Shown one piece after another: positions 1 through 10,338 of a stretch of DNA of 64,000 nt (its first letter is position 1; each line of letters opens with the position of its first letter). The DNA is from Neofusicoccum parvum (Eukaryota; Ascomycota; Dothideomycetes; Botryosphaeriales; Botryosphaeriaceae). The position numbers and the translations under genes are program-made. The notes under the pieces were generated by a model. It worked only from the letters and a program-made list of their open reading frames with translations, did no database searches and was not told where the DNA came from. The DNA is taken from the NCBI GenBank assembly GCA_020912385.1, contig CP087206.1, positions 3,224,001-3,288,000 on the forward strand, read 5' to 3'.

Positions 1-624
1 CCGTGCGATCAGTCTGTTGTCGTCGTTGTACATATCGTATGACGCGTAAGCGGGCATGTCCTGCCACTCGTCGTCCGACTCGTCCTTGCGAACCTCCTTC
101 ATCGGGGCCAGCTGCATGTGCGACCACTCCGAGACTCCACCCGCTTCCATGTCATGCTTCACGCTGTTTGCGGTGGGCTGCGGGTCCGCGTGATTGGCAT
201 TGTCCCCGGCCGTCGCGTGCTCGCCCGAAGCCGCCGGCACCGGCTTGACGTCCACCTTCACGGCCGCGTTGCCGTCAGCACGCGGCGAACTCGGCCCCGG
301 CGGCGGCGCAGAAGCCTGCTCCGCGGGCGCCGTTGGTTCTGAGGCATGTTGCCGCGCTCCCCCGGCTGGCGGGGTGCTGTCCGCCTTCGCGAGCTCGCCT
401 GCGGGCTGCGCTCCTTCGACGGGCCTCCGTAGGTTCTCCTCGCTGGCCTCGGAGATCAGACGGCGCGCGGGCTTCTTCCGTATGGGCAGGCCGAACTCGT
501 CGAGCTCGACATCCAGGCCGACGGGGTCCAGCTTCGGCGCGGGCTGAAGAGTGGACTGAGGAGCTTGCGGCGCGGGGAGACCGTGTTCGGGTTGGGGAGG
601 AACGTGGGCGGCGTCGGAGGACAT
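1..624 (-). CDS. Unrecognised protein, 5' part only (runs off the left edge)
   Basis: An ATG at 624 (reverse strand) opens a frame with no stop for 208 codons to the window edge. I do not recognise the family. The N-terminal half is Pro/Ala-rich and low complexity (starts MSSDAAHVPPQPEHG), with a short charged segment DEFGLPIRKKPARR near residues 47-60. The visible end is more protein-like: EWSHMQLAPMKEVRKDESDD then EWQDMPAYASYDMYNDDN, an acidic/aromatic stretch that looks like the start of a conserved domain. Third positions are strongly G/C, as in neighbouring genes. It is divergent from UTP23 with 377 bp between the start codons. The rest of the gene, and therefore its function, lies outside the window. 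Confidence 0.7.
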   Translation of the reverse strand, partial: MSSDAAHVPPQPEHGLPAPQAPQSTLQPAPKLDPVGLDVELDEFGLPIRKKPARRLISEASEENLRRPVEGAQPAGELAKADSTPPAGGARQHASEPTAPAEQASAPPPGPSSPRADGNAAVKVDVKPVPAASGEHATAGDNANHADPQPTANSVKHDMEAGGVSEWSHMQLAPMKEVRKDESDDEWQDMPAYASYDMYNDDNRLIAR

Positions 625-1001
625 GGCTGTCCTCGCTTCTGGCGGCGCGGGAGGGAGGGAGGGAGTGTGCGAGAGCGAGGCGAATTCGCTATGCTACGAG
701 GGAGCGCAAGGCGGCATTGAAGGCGTCGGGGTGAGTGCTGCTCGTGCGCGAGACAAGAGAGACAAGAGGGCGGTCATCCCGGGCTGTCTGCTGCCCCATC
801 CGCCCGGCACTGCCCCTGCCCTTCGAGCCATTGCGTAGGCAGGCACGCCGCCGCGTTGCGCACGGGCCAAAGCTTAAACTTTTGAGAGCCACCGTTTTTG
901 CTGCGCTGCGACGCTGCACGCATCACGAGCCCGCGCGCCCCAGACCTTTTTTTGCGTCCGGCTGTCCAGCGAGCTGTCCCGGCTCCACGCACACAGCAAC
1001 C
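625..1001. promoter_or_regulatory. Divergent promoter region, 377 bp
   Basis: Lies between the ATG of the minus-strand gene at 624 and the UTP23 ATG at 1002, so it must hold both upstream regions. GC-rich with a purine-rich patch around 640-665. I see no clear TATA box or named operator. Confidence 0.45.
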
Positions 1002-1942
1002 ATGCGCGGCAAGCGGGCGAAGCAGTACCGCAAGCTGATGCACCAGTATGCCCTCACCTTCGGCTTCCGCGAGCCCTACCAGGTCCTGGGTGCGTACACT
1101 CTGCCTCCACCACCGCCGCCGCCGCCGACGGCCCATTGCACACGCTGACACGCCCCGCAGTCGACGCCGAGATCGTCCAGGACGCGATGCGCATGAAGAT
1201 CGACCTGGCCACCTACCTCACGAACACGCTGCAGGGCAAGGTCAAGCCGATGATCACGCAGTGCTCGATGCGGCACCTGTACGCCGCGAAGGACCAGTCC
1301 GTCATCAGCGCCGCCCAGGCCTTCGAGCGCCGCCGCTGCGGTCACCACACCCTCGACGAGCCCCTCTCCACCCTCGACTGCGTCCGCTCCGTGCTCGACC
1401 CCAAGGACTCCAAGACCAACAAGCACCGCTACGTCGTCGCCACCCAGGACCAGAAGGTCCGCGCCTACCTGCGCCAGATCCCCGGCGTGCCCCTGATCTA
1501 CATCAACAGGAGTGTCATGATCATGGAGCCCATGGCCGGTGCGACTGAGGACGTACGGGACAAGGCCGAGAATGACAAGTTCCGGGCGGGTCTGAAGACC
1601 CGGCCAAGTGCGACGGTGGCTGCGGCTAAGAGGAAACGGGACGATGACGGAGAAGGAAGCAGTGACGGGGAGGGGAAGGAGGCAGGCAAAGAGACAACGG
1701 TGGCACAGCCAAAGAAAAAGAAGACGAAGGGACCCAAGGCACCAAATCCGCTGAGTGTCAAGAAGCCTAAGAGGAGGCCGGACGAGAAGGCAAAGCAGGC
1801 TCCAGCAAACAAGCCGAAGGCTAACAGAGTGCCTAGCGAAGGAACATCCGAAGAGCAGGCCAAGCGGAAGAGAAAGCGGAAGAACAAGACTCGCGCAGAT
1901 GGGGAGGCAATGGAGCAAGCACAAATCGCACAAGAGGCATGA
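1002..1942 (+). CDS. UTP23: UTP23, rRNA-processing protein (PIN-like, small-subunit processome)
   Basis: Two exons, 1002-1089 and 1161-1942, with an intron at 1090-1160 (GTGCGT donor, CCGCAG acceptor), encode 289 aa. The start MRGKRAKQYRKLMHQYALTF is the hallmark N-terminus of Utp23, and the PIN-like fold continues through KVKPMITQCSMRHLY. A Cys/His set (QC..., RRCGHH, LDCV) matches the zinc-binding CCHC motif of Utp23/Fcf1 proteins. VVATQDQKVRAYLRQIPG and PLIYINRSVMIMEP close the PIN domain at about residue 170. The remaining ~120 residues are a Lys/Arg-rich nucleolar-type tail with repeated KKKK and KRKRKRK patches. Known role: 90S pre-ribosome assembly and snR30 snoRNA release in the nucleolus. 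The PIN domain of Utp23 is generally considered catalytically degenerate. Confidence 0.95.
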
Positions 1943-2310
1943 TGATACTCTATTCTGCCAGCGGGCGTCTGCAGCTGAAGCATCCATTCGGCGGATTTAT
2001 CACAACGTATTGTGCACTAATGCCTCCGGATGAGTGCTTCAACTTCCCAGGGGGTCCGCTCGGCGAGGTTGCGCAGTGGTCTGGCTGTCTATATGTTTCC
2101 CTGTTCCTGTTTCACGGACAAGGCCATCCCTCCATGGTTGCATGATTCCCATTTCCATTTAGCTTCTTAGCATTGCTCGGCGTTTCGGTATGGGCACGGT
2201 GCCCAGAAAGGAAAAGTCAAAAGGGGTATTTAGTTTAGAAAATGAGGACCAAAAATAACACCAGAATGCTCGGAGCATTCAATCAAGTATTCTCGTCAAT
2301 GGCCCGCTCA
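1943..2310. other. Convergent 3' intergenic region
   Basis: Lies between the stop codons of UTP23 (plus) and PPE1 (minus). It should hold both 3' UTRs. Moderately AT-rich towards 2200-2290, with no further coding signal. Confidence 0.4.
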
Positions 2311-3550
2311 TCAAACCTTCTTCCCTTGCGCAATGAGATCCGACACCTTGGGCGGCAGGACCAGAGCGCTCCTGTCATTGCGCTTGAGGAACTCGATGAT
2401 GGTCTGCGCAGCCTGGTCCGGCACGTCTTCCTGGATGAAGTGGCCGGCGGCCGGGTAGACTTGAAGTTGGAATTTTCCTAAGTGAACTCTGACATCAGCA
2501 ACTGAACAGGCCGTGGCCATGTCTTTCCACATGTTGGCAACGAATAAGCTGACCTTGCATCTGCCCAATCATGAGCTCCTTGTCCAGGCGATCCGTGCCC
2601 GCGAGCAGCAGCAGCTTCGCGCCCCTCGCGGTGAGGAACTTGCTGCTCATCCCCGTGAACCAGTTCGTCCAGTACGCCTCGGTGCGGCCCAGGTCCGTCT
2701 TCCACACCCACTTGCCCGAGTCGAGCTGCGTGAGCAGGCTCGGCACCGACGCGCGCGCACTCTCCGGATTGCGCAGCGTGCGGCTGCGGATGTGCCAGTC
2801 GATGGCGGCGTCCAGGGAGGGGAAGATGGACGGCCGCGTCGACAGGTACGTGTGCATGTGCTTGAGGGCGTCCATGGCCGAGCCCTCGACCACGTCCAGC
2901 ACCGCGTAGCCCAGCACGTTGGCGCCCAGCGCGCCGCTCTTCGCCGCCTCCGTCACCACCGCGCCGCCTAGGCTGTGGCCGACGAGCAGCAGCTGCGGCA
3001 GCGGCGCGGCGCCCCACCCCAGCTTCGCCGCCGTCAGGTGCACCATCCGGCACAGGTCGCCGCTCAGGTTCGTGACCGTCAGCTCGCCGTTGACGCTGCC
3101 GTCGCTGTCGTGCACCACGGAGCCGTGCTCACGTGCCTCGACGGCGAGCAGGCCGACTTCGGGCATCAGCCGCCGCACCTCGAGCGCGAAGAGCGCCCAC
3201 GTGAGCGCGGACGAGCCGGCGCCGTGGTGCAGTACGAGCAGCGGCTTCCTGGGCGTGGCGGGCGGCGTCACGTAGACGTGGTACTGGGCGTGCTGGCCGC
3301 CGGCGTCGTCGCGGTGCTCCAGGTACAGCTCCTGCGCGAAGTACCGCGTCCAGTCCACGTTGGCAGCCGAGGCGGATGCTCCGGGCTTCTGCGTCGACGT
3401 CGGGACCACGGTGCCGGTCGACGAGACGGACGACGCCGAGGACGAGTCGTCCTCTACCTGCTGCGGCTCTTCCTCGATGATCTTGGGGCTCTCGTTGGCG
3501 GGCGCCTTGCCCAGCTTGGTCTTGCCGATGGTTTTTGCCAGGTCGCTCAT
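2311..3550 (-). CDS. PPE1: Protein phosphatase methylesterase 1 (PPE1/PME-1)
   Basis: Exons 3550-2554 and 2477-2311 around an intron at 2478-2553 (GTCAGC donor, CACTTAG acceptor) give 387 aa, the usual length for fungal PPE1. A low-complexity N-terminus (~70 aa, Ser/Glu-rich) precedes an alpha/beta-hydrolase domain. LVLHHGAGSSALTWALFA is the oxyanion-hole strand and GHSLGGAVV (about residue 194) is the nucleophile elbow, with Ser as the catalytic residue. VLDVVEGSAMDALKHM is characteristic of PME-1 and carries the acidic residue. AAGHFIQEDVPDQ in exon 2 carries the catalytic His. The enzyme removes the methyl ester from the C-terminal Leu of the PP2A catalytic subunit, opposing the methyltransferase Ppm1. 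All catalytic elements look intact. Confidence 0.95.
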
Positions 3551-4422
3551 GCTGGCGGCGGTGACTGGGGCTTTCAGCGCGGTAGTTGGAGCATTTGAGA
3601 GTGAAGAAGGTGGGTTTGATATTCAACGTAAGGTGACACAATCAGCATGCATTCCAGCCATATCGATAGATGCACGAGCCACCGCGTGGCGTCACCGACG
3701 TACGCGAGATGAAGTTGTTGCCGCACGCGGCCGGTTGTGCATGCGCGGTGGCCGGCAATGAATACATTCCCCTGCTGAAGACGCTGAAGACGCCGATGCG
3801 CCTCTTTGCGGGCCTGAGGGGCTGGGGGACGAACATGACTTGCTCGGAGTCCTGGACGCATGCACTGAAACAACTAGGTAGACAGGGGTAATGCAGAAAG
3901 TTTACTCCGCTTAACTGTCGAGTGAGGTAGAATGTGGCAATTCTTGCTTGACTGCCAGTGGCCTCTACAGCTATGTAACAAAATGCAGATGGCCCAATCC
4001 AAAACTATTATGCCCCCGTGATGAGTTGCGGGGTTCTGCCAAATGAGCTGGATGTCTTGTTCAAGAGTCTTTCCCACTACGATAGATGCTATTGTCTAGT
4101 CAGCTGCGGGTATGATCTGTAGACTGACAGACGATGTGAAGGTATCGTCTATCAGGTCTTTAAGCATATAACATATCAACCGCGACGGAGCAGTGGAATT
4201 GTCGAAGGAGAAGAAGAAGCGCTTATCATAGGTCATGAGCTACGTAACTACGAGACCATATCCTTTTTTTTGTATAGCCCTGCCGAAAATAGACGAATGA
4301 TTGTAGCGAAAGGGGTATCTGATCATCATTATATACCATCCCAGCCCAAGCCAATCCAAACCCAACATCAACGCCAAGGATAGCGGGAAACAACTAACAG
4401 TGAAAAATAGATGGTAAAGAAA
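3551..4422. other. Intergenic: PPE1 promoter and downstream flank of the C2H2 gene
   Basis: 872 bp between the PPE1 start (3550) and the stop of the minus-strand zinc-finger gene (4423). The part near PPE1 is mixed GC. From about 3890 to 4420 it is distinctly AT-rich, with short A/T runs around 4262-4275, consistent with 3' flank. The small open frames here lack family signatures, and I call no gene. Confidence 0.4.
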
Positions 4423-6060
4423 CTAGTCGTCATCAGAAGAAGAATCACTGTCGACGTCATCTTCCGACACTCTCACAACAATCTCGTCATGGTCGACGAC
4501 AACCTTCTTCGGGGCGCCATCACCCAGCTGCCACTCGCCTCTGCCGTCTTGCTCGATAAGGCCTTCTTTGCACAGCCATCGCTCAAGCGCACGGTCCTCC
4601 CTCCACCGCTCAATGCCGTACACCTTCGTGTCGACACCGGCACTGGGCTTCCTGTCCTTCTCGAAGTGGCGGCCGACGTGCTCCATGCGCTCGAACCAGC
4701 TGCCGAGCCCATCGAAGGCGCGGGTGCAGAACAGGCATGAGCTGTGCGGCGGCGGGTCGCGCAATTTCTGGTAGCACTTGTTCTGGAAGTCAGCCATGTT
4801 TTCTTCGGTGACGGGCGCATCCTTGGTGGCGGATAGCGAGCGCGCGCCTTTGGTGCCGGCAGAAGAGCTGGGTGTCATATGCATGCGTCGCAGATGTTGT
4901 GCGAAAAGGTCTTTGCGGTTGAAGTCATTGAAAGATATGGTGGCGCCGTCATCAAGGCTGCTGGGGCACAGAGAGCAGCGCCAGAAGCCGAGGCGGATGT
5001 GCTGTGTGCTGACGTGACGCTTCCACTCGTTTTTGGAGGCGAAGGTGGCTTGGCAGGAGTAGCCGGCAAAGGGGCAGGGGAAGGGACGGTTGACAGGGTT
5101 GCTGTCCTTGGGGGAGGAGCCGGACTTCGTCCTCTTGGAGATGCGGCCTCTCTCGCTGGCGTAGGGGGCTTTGCGCGGGTTGCTGCTGCGCCTGCTAGAC
5201 CCCTTGGAGCTGTTGCTAGACTGGGAGGTCCGGCGACGGCGGCGCTTCGCTGTTTGTGGGCTGTAGTCGGAGTCGGCATCCTCTTCATGCTTGACGACAG
5301 GCTTCACCGACTCTGCGTCTCGGACTCGGATGACATCGTCTTCTTGGAGTTGCGCGCAGTGATGATGGTCATCGGCTTCCATCTTGCCGTGGAAAAGGAT
5401 CGTCTCCTGTTCGCAAGCATACCCCATCTTCATATCCGGGCAGTCGTCGTACTCCATTGGCGGTTCGGTGTCTTCGCAAGGAGACGGGTATTGCTGGATG
5501 TCTTGGAGAGTGCAAGAACCGCCAGCTCCGACGGTCGCGTCTTCCATCGAATATGCAGGGAAGGGCTTGTAGTCGTAAGTTATATCGTGGGAGCCATACT
5601 CCCGCGGGCTGCTTCCTGCGTCAGGAGAGCTAAAACTGTTGGTGCTCAAGTCGTCTTGCTGCGAAAAGTTGTAGCTGCTGCTGCCAGAAGACACGGACAA
5701 GCTGGATCGGCAGTTGTCTGGTGACCTCTGTCTTGGGTGCTTTTCTGGGTACGGCCAAGGAGCCTGTGGCTCAAAGCGAGGGTCGAAGTCAAAGCGGCGT
5801 GGTTCGCGGTCACTGCTGAAGACATTCGTCTCGAAGAGTAGGCGTTCAGGCCCGCTCAAGTAACGTTGCATGCTGGACATCGCTGCAGCCGGTGCTGTGT
5901 CCAGGGCGACCTCTGAGCCAAAGAGGTTGTATCCTCTCTGATTGGGGCGAGCGCCGATCCAAGGAGCCTCCCTATCAGACCAGCGATAAGGCCCCTGGAG
6001 GTGACCCTCCGCATGGAGCTGGATCTGGGGGAGGTCGTCGAACGCTCCGAAGTTATCCAT
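4423..6060 (-). CDS. C2H2 zinc-finger transcription regulator, 545 aa
   Basis: Single-exon gene; ATG at 6060 (MDNFGAFDDLPQIQL). The frame is open further 5' but with no ATG. The N-terminal half is Ser/Pro/Asp-rich and probably disordered. A basic patch (AKRRRRRT, about residue 273) resembles a nuclear localisation signal. The finger region at about 325-400 has a C2H2-like unit (FPCPFAGYSC ... EWKRHVSTQH), then a linker with a Trp before the next finger (FWRCSLCP ... LFAQHLRRMH). A third, looser unit (CLFCTRAFDG ... MEHVGRHF) sits near 440-465. The C-terminus is acidic (DDVDSDSSSDDD). This arrangement recurs in the two C2H2 genes at 13853 and 18943. Target genes cannot be read from sequence. 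Confidence 0.9.
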   Translation of the reverse strand: MDNFGAFDDLPQIQLHAEGHLQGPYRWSDREAPWIGARPNQRGYNLFGSEVALDTAPAAAMSSMQRYLSGPERLLFETNVFSSDREPRRFDFDPRFEPQAPWPYPEKHPRQRSPDNCRSSLSVSSGSSSYNFSQQDDLSTNSFSSPDAGSSPREYGSHDITYDYKPFPAYSMEDATVGAGGSCTLQDIQQYPSPCEDTEPPMEYDDCPDMKMGYACEQETILFHGKMEADDHHHCAQLQEDDVIRVRDAESVKPVVKHEEDADSDYSPQTAKRRRRRTSQSSNSSKGSSRRSSNPRKAPYASERGRISKRTKSGSSPKDSNPVNRPFPCPFAGYSCQATFASKNEWKRHVSTQHIRLGFWRCSLCPSSLDDGATISFNDFNRKDLFAQHLRRMHMTPSSSAGTKGARSLSATKDAPVTEENMADFQNKCYQKLRDPPPHSSCLFCTRAFDGLGSWFERMEHVGRHFEKDRKPSAGVDTKVYGIERWREDRALERWLCKEGLIEQDGRGEWQLGDGAPKKVVVDHDEIVVRVSEDDVDSDSSSDDD

Positions 6061-7700
6061 TGCGCATGTAGCTGGATAATTGGAGAGGGCGAAGTGCAGC
6101 AAACGTATATGGTATGGAAAAGACTCAAGAACGAAGCGGCATCAAGATGATCTGCGTGGCAGCAATAAGAAAAGAGTTGTCTCAAAGCGGTTTGACGGGA
6201 GCGTACCGCTAGTGCTTAGCCGCGGAAGGATGAGCTGGGGCACTGCTCGACGATACTTATACAGACTGGCTGCAGAGATGGTTGCTCAAAATGACGAAAT
6301 ATAGAAAGACGAAGGGGGCGAAGCAAAGTGCACCTCGTAGGGCAGTGATAGGAAGCAGGCTAAGAATGGATGGAGTGCTCCGCCCAGAAAGCTGTGTATG
6401 TGTATCAATGGCCTGCATGGGCAACGGCTCCCTGGATCGGACTCTTATGGAGGAGGCCCACCTAGCACTCTCGCAGAGCCGCATCGCACGCACCCCCATC
6501 TCTTGCACGAGCGCTAGCGTCGGCTCGCTGGGTGCCGCAAGGAGCGCAGTCGACACGCGACCCCTGCATGCTGACCGGTCTGTGTGCAATGCTCGCCTTG
6601 GTTTGGGGGGTCAGCCATTGTGGCAGAGTCCCTCTGTCCCACCACAGCGGACTGCAGATCCCAACATGGGTGACTGATCGGGCGTCTGCGCGTGAAGACT
6701 TTGCAAAGAGGGCGAACGGGGCGGGAGGGAATGGGGAAGCAGCGCCGCGACTGCGTCGCCGGGCTGATCCATGCTGTTCGGGGAGGCGCTGATGGCTTAC
6801 AGCGCGCTGCTGGAGCGCCTCACGCGCCCGGCAGGCCGGCGGAGCGTGCGGCTGAGCTCTGCAAAGGGCGCGCGGGACTGCGGGTGCGCCCACTCGTGCC
6901 TGCGGAGGAGGTTGGGGGCCGAGGGAGGCCGCCAGAAGGCGCAAGAGGGCGTCCAGGGCGCACCGGCGGACGAACGAGACGCACTCGCGAGCCGCGCCAG
7001 CTGTCCTGCTCCCCCCACGGGTTCGCTGCACGCCTGGCCATCGCGAGTTGGCGCGCGCGCGCGAAGCAAAAGCAAGCACGCCCCGTTCGATGCTGCATCC
7101 GACGATCGAATCCGGGCAGCCGCAGCGCGACGGCGGGTGGAGACGCGCGGGCTGTCGGAGAGGGGCAGCGGCGCCAGTGGGCGGAGAGCGACGAGGGGGA
7201 CGAGGCAAACAGCCGCGCTGTCAGGCAACAAGCCTGTGCACAACCGCCCTTGATTGAATTGGTCGTCGCAATGTCTTGGGCGCTGCTGATGCCTGGAGCA
7301 GCGGAGGAGAGGTGTCGCACCCCTCGGCTCTTGGCCTCAGCTGCGCCGCGCGCTCTTATCCATTGGCCAGCACTGCACCAGCACATGCACCTCGAGCGGG
7401 CTGCAAGCCCAGTGGGGCGATGCACATTTCATTATCCATACCGACGGCTAGCTATCGTTAGCCAAAGGAGGCTCTGCTGTCGATGATGCCCACGGCCGAG
7501 TATGCCTCGTCTGCCCCAGGCCAGCGCGCCCTTGATCATCCCGCATGCTGCATGCTGCGGGAACCACCGGTCAGCCAAGGCACTGTGCGCTGCTGCCGCT
7601 GCGACTGTTGCTTGCTGCTCCGCCCCGGATGCTCTGGGCCGCCCGCGTTTGCGTAGGCTGACTTGCAGAGGGAGACCCAATCGAACTCCCTGTGGGATTT
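6061..7700. other. Intergenic, 1.64 kb upstream of the C2H2 gene
   Basis: Lies between the start of the minus-strand C2H2 gene and the stop of EMC3. Very GC-rich from about 6700 to 7250, where long overlapping open frames occur on both strands. None has a recognisable domain or sustained protein-like composition. Probably a long promoter/5' leader of the zinc-finger gene plus the EMC3 3' flank. Confidence 0.4.
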
Positions 7701-8894
7701 TCAGGTCAACTTCGCAAGCAGCCGATCTTCGACGCCATCGAGGATCCAATAATGGTCCACCACCTCGAGGTTCTCCGCCTCGTTTTGAAACAGCTTGTCC
7801 GGATCTTGGTCTGGGCCCATCATGCCTGCAGGGTTCATCTGCGCCATCTGCTGCGTCACTTGGCTTGCAGCTGCGCGTGCTGCCGTTAGCTTTCCGGTCA
7901 ATCAGACACGGAGAGGCGATGACGTACTGTTGTTGCTGCCCAGAATGAAGTTGTAGACCGGTTGCAGGCCGAACAGCGTCAGGAAATACCACGACAAGCT
8001 GGACACCCATTGCACGTCAAGATCGCGCGTGCCGACACCCGACTGCAGCATTGACTTGAACTGCGGCGTCAGCGGGAAAGGCAGCTTCACTGTGAACGCG
8101 ATCGCGATTAGCACATGTCCCTTCGCACCCTTCAACGGCAAACCTTTCGACGGGTGCTGTAGCTGCCGGCTGGCACGGATCTTTTCCACATCCACCTGGG
8201 GAGCTGGAGTGTTCCTTCGGTCGCGCAAGCCACTCAAGATAAGTGCCATAGCTATGTGGACGAGCGCTTCAACTGCCCGCGGCTAGGAGTGCTTTTGGGT
8301 TGGCTGCAGCACCCCCTCTGTATGCAATTCGTGCTGGGCGGCCACTTACAGATGACGAATCCAGAGAAGAACGCATTGATCCATCCCATAATCAGTGTCT
8401 GCGGGACCATCATCGCCACGTTTCCCTTCATAGCGCCCATCATTCCTTCCATCGCTGCGGGGTCGCTCATCGGGTTGGGGCGTGGCTTTCCTCTGGCGTC
8501 GGGATCGGCCAGAAAAGCACCGTCTTTGAACGCAGATACGAGATAGTTCTTGCGGTTCTGGAACGACGATGGCGACAGGACGTTGGCGTTGGAGCGCAGG
8601 TTGACGCCGCGCATGAGGGAGCGGTGCTCGCGCAGCTTCTCGAGCGTTTGCTTTTTCGGCGTGCTCTGCAGCAACACCATCGCGTAGTGGCGGAGGATGC
8701 CCGTGAGGACCTGGAGGAGTCAGGGAGGCGTGCGCGTACTGCATTTCGCGGAGAGAGACATACCATGACTACCGTGATTGGCAGCAAGATCCACCAGCTG
8801 CATCAAGAGTTAGCCAGACCTCGTGCTGCGGGTGGTCATCCACGTACAACAGGGAGGGATCCCGATGGATCGTCTGCACCAGCTGCTGCGCCAT
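7701..8894 (-). CDS. EMC3: EMC3, ER membrane protein complex subunit 3
   Basis: Five exons: 8894-8848, 8797-8764, 8710-8350, 8089-7928 and 7879-7701 (introns 50, 53, 260 and 48 nt) give 260 aa. The N-terminus MAQQLVQTIHRDPSLFWWIL leads into a first membrane segment (LLPITVVMVLTGILRHYA). Next comes the family signature LLQSTPKKQ with MRGVNLRSNANVLS, a Met-rich cytosolic loop (AMEGMMGAMKGNVAMM), then membrane segments GWINAFFSGFVILKLPFPL and WVSSLSWYFLTLFGL. This is the Oxa1/YidC-superfamily layout of EMC3, the insertase core of the EMC, which inserts tail-anchored and multipass proteins into the ER. The second donor, GTACGT after CTGTT, is needed to restore the conserved DPSLFWWILLPIT. Divergent from SPC2 across 283 bp. 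The 260-nt intron is unusually long for this window. Confidence 0.93.
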
Positions 8895-9177
8895 GATGCC
8901 AAAGAGTCTGGGGGATGTGGTCTGCCCTTGCCAGCTGCGAAACTCGACGTCGGTCGGCGATGGAGAAGGCGGCGTCGTGAAGATGAGCAAGGCGCGGTGC
9001 GGCTTCCAGCGCTCGGGGAATGACAGGGATCCGCGGCCGGCAGCTCCAAGAGACCACCTTGTGCTCAACCGCAACTCCACCGTCGCGCCAACAACCAGCA
9101 ATACGTGCGCGCTCCCAGAGCTCTAGACCGGGCTCGCTCAATCTCTGACCCAATTTCACCCGTCCACACCCGCCAGA
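8895..9177. promoter_or_regulatory. Divergent EMC3/SPC2 promoter, 283 bp
   Basis: The whole upstream space of two ER-membrane genes that start in opposite directions. No defined motif identified by eye; GC-rich with no obvious TATA element. Confidence 0.5.
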
Positions 9178-10002
9178 ATGCCGGAGCAAACAAAAATCGC
9201 GGTCTACTCCATTCCAGGTACGGCGCATCCCCGCGGGAAGCTCTGCTCTTAGGCCACAGCCGACTGACACTGCAGGCCAGACCTCAAGAACACGACCGAC
9301 GATGCGCTGCCCAACTATCTCAACTCCCTCAAGTTCCGCCAGTCGCACAAGCTGGTCGATGTGCGCCTCGCCCTCGGCTACACGGCCGTGATCATCGCGG
9401 GCGCTCTCTTCTACTTCGACTACAAGTTCGGCTGGGACGCGACTAAGGCATACACCGGGCCGGCAGTGGTGGCATACTTCGTCTTGAACAGCGCCTTCAT
9501 GTACTGGATGTATTTCGTGGAGAAGGGGCTGGTGTACTCTGGTGAAAAGGACGGAAACAAGGTGCGCATATCCCTACCACGAACGCCAGCTGCAAGCAGG
9601 AAGCATGCATACGGACGGACCTAGAATTCTCTTACTAACTACCGTGGCGCCACCCAGCTGGAGATCTCGTCTCGCGTGGAGAAGGGCCTCCCGATCTACC
9701 ACCTGACGGTCCGCTTCACGTCGTCAGGCAAGAAAGCCAACAGCACGCTGTGGCAGGAAATCCACCTCAGCGCGCCCTTCACCCGATGGTTCACCTCCGA
9801 CGGGTTCTTTGCCACCAAGCCCTTCCAGCAGTTCATCGCGTCCGAGATCCCGATCGTCGGCTCCACAGACCCGGACAACGTGGTCGAGGACATTGGCCGC
9901 GGGTCCGGCTCGACCAACGAGATTCGCGTTGACGGCACCAACGTCCAGGATGTGCTAAACCAGCTGAGGGCTGGCGGGAACACGACGAGGAAGAGGGGCT
10001 GA
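9178..10002 (+). CDS. SPC2: SPC2, signal peptidase complex subunit 2
   Basis: Exons 9178-9217, 9281-9561 and 9658-10002 (introns 63 and 96 nt) give 221 aa. The first acceptor is GGCCAG at 9275-9280 rather than the nearer TGCAG, because only this restores the conserved VYSIPDLKNTTDDALPNYLN. Two membrane spans follow: LALGYTAVIIAGALFYFDYK (about residues 45-65) and PAVVAYFVLNSAFMYWMYFV (about 78-98), joined by a short lumenal loop. The C-terminal cytosolic domain includes KGLPIYHLTVRF and FTRWFTSDGFF, typical of SPCS2. It is a non-catalytic subunit of the ER signal peptidase that links the enzyme to the Sec61 translocon. It shares its promoter region with EMC3. Confidence 0.95.
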
Positions 10003-10338
10003 GGGAGAGAAAAGAAGGCAAACGACGTGGCGTTACGAGGTGTGGGGCCTGAGGCATCACTTGCATTGCTTTTTCATGTTCTTTTGGCGCGTCGGGAATG
10101 GGGTAGCATGCATATCCGTTGTGAAAGGATCATCATAAAAAGCACGAATTGATAACAGAGTAAAAAAGAGGCGTCGTATTGCTACCCAAAGATAGGGTGG
10201 TATCTGCATACAAACATGCTGGCTTTACAGCTTATGACAAAAAAATCCGAATGACAGCACCCCTTCGCCGAACCGTGCGCCTATGCTTGCCCATGCGAGT
10301 ATATTCTATATATATAAACCTGTCGTCGAGTTCATTCA
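10003..10338. other. Convergent 3' intergenic region
   Basis: 336 bp between the stop codons of SPC2 and the minus-strand unknown gene. AT-rich in the middle (10100-10320), including a TATATATA run near 10308. Fits two 3' UTRs and no gene. Confidence 0.4.

Noticed and set aside
6462..7486. Overlapping long frames on both strands upstream of the C2H2 gene
   Set aside because: GC-rich sequence has few stops; products are Arg/Ala/Pro-dominated with no domain, and frames overlap on both strands.
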